From positions 1 through 9,151 of the forward strand of contig JAGHCW010000157.1 in the NCBI GenBank assembly GCA_021160245.1: a DNA stretch of 9,151 nt, in the 5' to 3' direction. Each line of letters starts with the position of its first letter. Within the stretch, counting starts at the first letter, position 1. Under the pieces are notes generated by a model. The model saw nothing but the letters and a program-made list of their open reading frames with translations, had not been told where the DNA came from and did no database searches. A program made the translations under genes and the position numbers. The stretch is from a bacterium. Its GTDB lineage: Bacteria > B130-G9. Below are positions 6,950 through 9,151 of the stretch, in pieces.

Positions 6950-9151
6950 TTAATGGACGACCAGATACGGCCAGGTGTCGCTTCTTCCGCCCGACGCATC
7001 GTATGCAACAACCTCAAGCAGCAGCTCGCCCTGTGCGAGTGGACCGACACCAGAATAGAACGTAAATATACCATCGCCGGCCGCCTCGTCGCCCTGAGTT
7101 CCATCATCCCACAGAAACACGCCAAGCGGCGACTGGTCTTTCAGAAAAAGCTCAACTTCAGTCACGTCTGAGAGGCCGTCAGGATCAAAGACCTCCGCCG
7201 TGAGCTTCAACTCGCCGCCCTGCACAGTCACGGATGAAGCCCCAAAACCGCCCAGTTTTATGACCGGAGAGCCCGAATCAAGCAAGTGGTAACTCGACGT
7301 TCGCCTCGCTCCGCGCATGGCAATTCCGGCGGAACGCCCGGACTTTACTGTTAGATATGGCCACATATCGCTATCCAGACCCGACGAATCCGTCGCGACG
7401 ATGCCTATGGTGTAATTGCCAGCCGCAAACATCCCGGGGAATATGTAGGAGTAGAATGTGAATATCCCATCTCCCCCGCTTGCATCCCCATTCACGCCGT
7501 CGTCATTCATATAAAGACCGGTGGATGCGCCCTCGAAGTAGAGCTCCACGCTACCAATATCGTTATTGCCATCAGGCGTTGAGACTTCGGCCAAAATATA
7601 CAAATCCCCACCAGCTGCCTCAGAGATGAAACTAGTCCCAAATCCAGCGCGGCCAATAACCGGAGCCTCGTTGTTGACAGAACCCGCAAGGGCCGCATGT
7701 AGATCAATCAAACCGTGAACCGGCTTGGCCGACTGCTTGACCGCGCCGATGATCTCGGAATATGGAACATCCGGTCGCTGTGACCGCAAAAGCGCGCAAG
7801 CGCCAGCCCCAAACGCAGCGGCATAGGCGGTGCCGTGAACGAAATCGTAGCCCTGGCGACACCCCTCGTCTATGAGGCGGCAGGGATACGTCGGCAACGT
7901 TGTGAGAATGCCACTCGCATCGCCGAAGGCGCCTGAACCGCCAGGCGCGACAACGTCCACCTTGCTCCCCGTCTGCGAATTGCCAACGTTTGAATAGGCC
8001 GCAACGGCGCCATTCCTGTCAGTTGCGCCGACTGCAAGAACTTGCTCAAAACTCGCCGGATACGTCGCGTCGCCACCGTCATCGCCTGTTCCAGAAACAA
8101 CCACGACATTATGGCTAGCGGCATAGAGAACTGCATCCTCAAGCTGGGCTGACCTCCCATTGAATCCCTCTGGAATAAGTATCACGCCCGCGCCCTGCTC
8201 AACAGCATACTTCACGGCCTTCCACATTGCCTGTCGCGTCCCATCGAATTTAAGAGACATAATCTGCGCTCCCCAAGAAACACCGGCGACATTCCATACC
8301 TCACTAGCGTCGTCCGTGAAACTCGAAATATCATTCGCCTTGGCCGCGACGATGCCTGCCACAGCAGTCCCAAGACCATCTTCGTCGAATATACCATTTG
8401 AACCCTTGCCGTCCCTTGTGAACGACCAGCCATAAACGTCATCAACAAAGTCGTTGCCGTCGTCATCCGACCCGTTACCATCAACCTCGTCCGGGTTGAT
8501 CCAGACGTTATCCCGAAGGTCCGGATGGTTTAGGTCAATACCTGTGCTGACTATCGCCACGATAACCGGCGAGCTCTCGCCTCGTTCCAAATACCAGCCG
8601 GCGGGAGCATTTATGTCGGCCCGCCCGTCAGGATCAAACAGCCCCCACTGCTTGTCAAAACTAGTGTCGCACGGAATGACCATCTCACCCTCAGGAGTTA
8701 GATTGCATTCGTACAGGTGCATGCCCTGAGCCGAGATCGATATGCCATCGATGACACAATCCGAGAAACCGGCCTTGCTAACTGTCAACGTTGTGTTGTC
8801 ATCCACAGGAATCAAATCCAGCAGCGCCCGACCAAGCGAGTCAGTCTCAGTGGAGAACTGTTGACTATTGCCTGAAGTTACCGTGACGGTTGCCGAGAAA
8901 ACCGAGCACTCCGCCGCGAATTCTGAGCCATTGGTAACCTCGATGCCCAAAGTCCCGGTCTCTCCGGCAAGGCCGATATCTATCCTGTATATCACTTCGC
9001 CATCATAGTCCGCTGCCCAAAGGTAGCTGCCATCAAATGCCAGCTCATAAAGCGCAGTGCCCGGAACCGTAGCCCATGCACCGTGCGTTCCGTCCTCAAA
9101 GAGCTGAAAATATATGCTATCGCTGCCGACTGAGGCGGAGCAATAAAGCCC
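6950..9151 (-). CDS. Subtilase-fold (peptidase S8-like) protein lacking the catalytic triad, with two C-terminal Ig-like domains; 5' end outside the window
   Basis: The frame is open to the right edge (733 residues visible); a GTG at 8995 is internal, since the 52 codons before it encode a propeller-like blade (LAFDGSYLWAADYDG). Residues below count from that GTG. Residues 10-100 look like a CarboxypepD_reg beta-sandwich (TDSLGRALLDLIP, TVSKAGFSD). Residues 107-437 have the S8 fold: KQWGLFDPDG, HPDL at 157-160, the Asp/Gly insert DGNGSDDDGNDFVDDVYGW (172-190), AVGAT and DVVAPGG. The triad is gone: VAIVSTG has S150 for Asp, DGLGTAVAG has L208 for His, and HGTAYAAAF has A390 for Ser. The oxyanion Asn is D305. 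The protein should fold like subtilisin but not cleave by its mechanism; binding or a structural role is inferred. Residues 443-551 and 576-681 are two Ig-like repeats, each with a probable Ca2+-binding loop. The protein ends directly after the last strand, without an anchor motif. It is probably exported (signal not visible) and heads the operon with the double propeller. Confidence 0.9.
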   Translation of the reverse strand, partial: GLYCSASVGSDSIYFQLFEDGTHGAWATVPGTALYELAFDGSYLWAADYDGEVIYRIDIGLAGETGTLGIEVTNGSEFAAECSVFSATVTVTSGNSQQFSTETDSLGRALLDLIPVDDNTTLTVSKAGFSDCVIDGISISAQGMHLYECNLTPEGEMVIPCDTSFDKQWGLFDPDGRADINAPAGWYLERGESSPVIVAIVSTGIDLNHPDLRDNVWINPDEVDGNGSDDDGNDFVDDVYGWSFTRDGKGSNGIFDEDGLGTAVAGIVAAKANDISSFTDDASEVWNVAGVSWGAQIMSLKFDGTRQAMWKAVKYAVEQGAGVILIPEGFNGRSAQLEDAVLYAASHNVVVVSGTGDDGGDATYPASFEQVLAVGATDRNGAVAAYSNVGNSQTGSKVDVVAPGGSGAFGDASGILTTLPTYPCRLIDEGCRQGYDFVHGTAYAAAFGAGACALLRSQRPDVPYSEIIGAVKQSAKPVHGLIDLHAALAGSVNNEAPVIGRAGFGTSFISEAAGGDLYILAEVSTPDGNNDIGSVELYFEGASTGLYMNDDGVNGDASGGDGIFTFYSYIFPGMFAAGNYTIGIVATDSSGLDSDMWPYLTVKSGRSAGIAMRGARRTSSYHLLDSGSPVIKLGGFGASSVTVQGGELKLTAEVFDPDGLSDVTEVELFLKDQSPLGVFLWDDGTQGDEAAGDGIFTFYSGVGPLAQGELLLEVVAYDASGGRSDTWPYLVVH
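6953..7669 (-). repeat. Two tandem Ig-like domain repeats at the end of the subtilase-like protein
   Basis: The two copies (7343-7669 and 6953-7270) encode related segments of about 105 residues. Both begin with a Pro-Val-Ile and Gly-Phe-Gly stretch, contain a pair of ValGlu-Leu strands, then the loops DDGVNGDASGGDGIF and DDGTQGDEAAGDGIF followed by TFYS, and end in DMWPYLTV or DTWPYLVV. The repetition is at protein level; the DNA has diverged, so this is an old duplication. The Asp-rich loops resemble Ca2+-binding loops. Confidence 0.65.

Noticed and set aside
6679-7125. 148-codon - strand frame spanning the junction of the pseudo-subtilase and propeller genes
   Set aside because: It is a shadow of both genes: propeller motifs and Ig-like strands read continuously in the other two frames, and this frame has no family signature.

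Overview
The window comes from a bacterial chromosome of slightly more than half G+C. It carries mostly secreted or envelope-type genes on alternating strands. I recognise no cultured genus. Two of the genes appear to use TTG starts. The protein types (exported sugar-hydrolase-like barrel, multidomain subtilase relative, PQQ/WD40-type double propeller, Ig-like modules with Asp/Gly-rich loops) are the kind often seen in uncultured sediment or subsurface bacterial phyla. That lineage hint is an inference. There are no tRNA, rRNA, CRISPR or transposase genes, so nothing marks the window as a mobile island.

Layout, left to right: (1) the 3' end of an unrecognised gene on the + strand (to 266), which overlaps tail-to-tail with (2) a 903-residue exported protein on the - strand (256-2967). 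This has a clan GH-A-like TIM barrel followed by beta-sandwich modules, with a good Shine-Dalgarno and a perfect TATAAT upstream. (3) A class I SAM-dependent methyltransferase on the - strand (3158-3799). Its natural N-terminus (from 3840) is in a different frame because of a (GT)5-G12 tract on its coding strand. (4) About 530 bp with no convincing gene. (5) A thermonuclease-family protein on the + strand (4370-4900) with a membrane anchor or signal and all expected active-site residues. (6) A 654-residue double beta-propeller on the - strand (4941-6905), lying downstream of and probably co-transcribed with (7) a large subtilase-like protein (6950 to beyond 9151). Its 5' end is off the window.

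The most striking observation is that the subtilase-like protein keeps the peptidase S8 scaffold but has lost all three catalytic residues (Asp to Ser, His to Leu, Ser to Ala) and the oxyanion Asn (to Asp). It appears to be a pseudoprotease embedded between a propeller/CarboxypepD_reg-like N-terminus and two C-terminal Ig-like repeats. Second is the compound homopolymer/dinucleotide tract in the methyltransferase. Gain of one G or loss of one GT would restore an in-frame longer protein, so it is either a phase-variable switch or an assembly error. Third, the barrel protein has Glu in place of the Asn that normally precedes the acid/base Glu of clan GH-A, and is very rich in cysteine.

The genes do not form one obvious pathway. 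Only the last two are co-directional and close enough to be an operon. A common theme is proteins acting at or outside the cell envelope, and the barrel protein and pseudo-subtilase share a similar Asp/Gly-rich Ig-like module. Whether they cooperate cannot be decided from this sequence.
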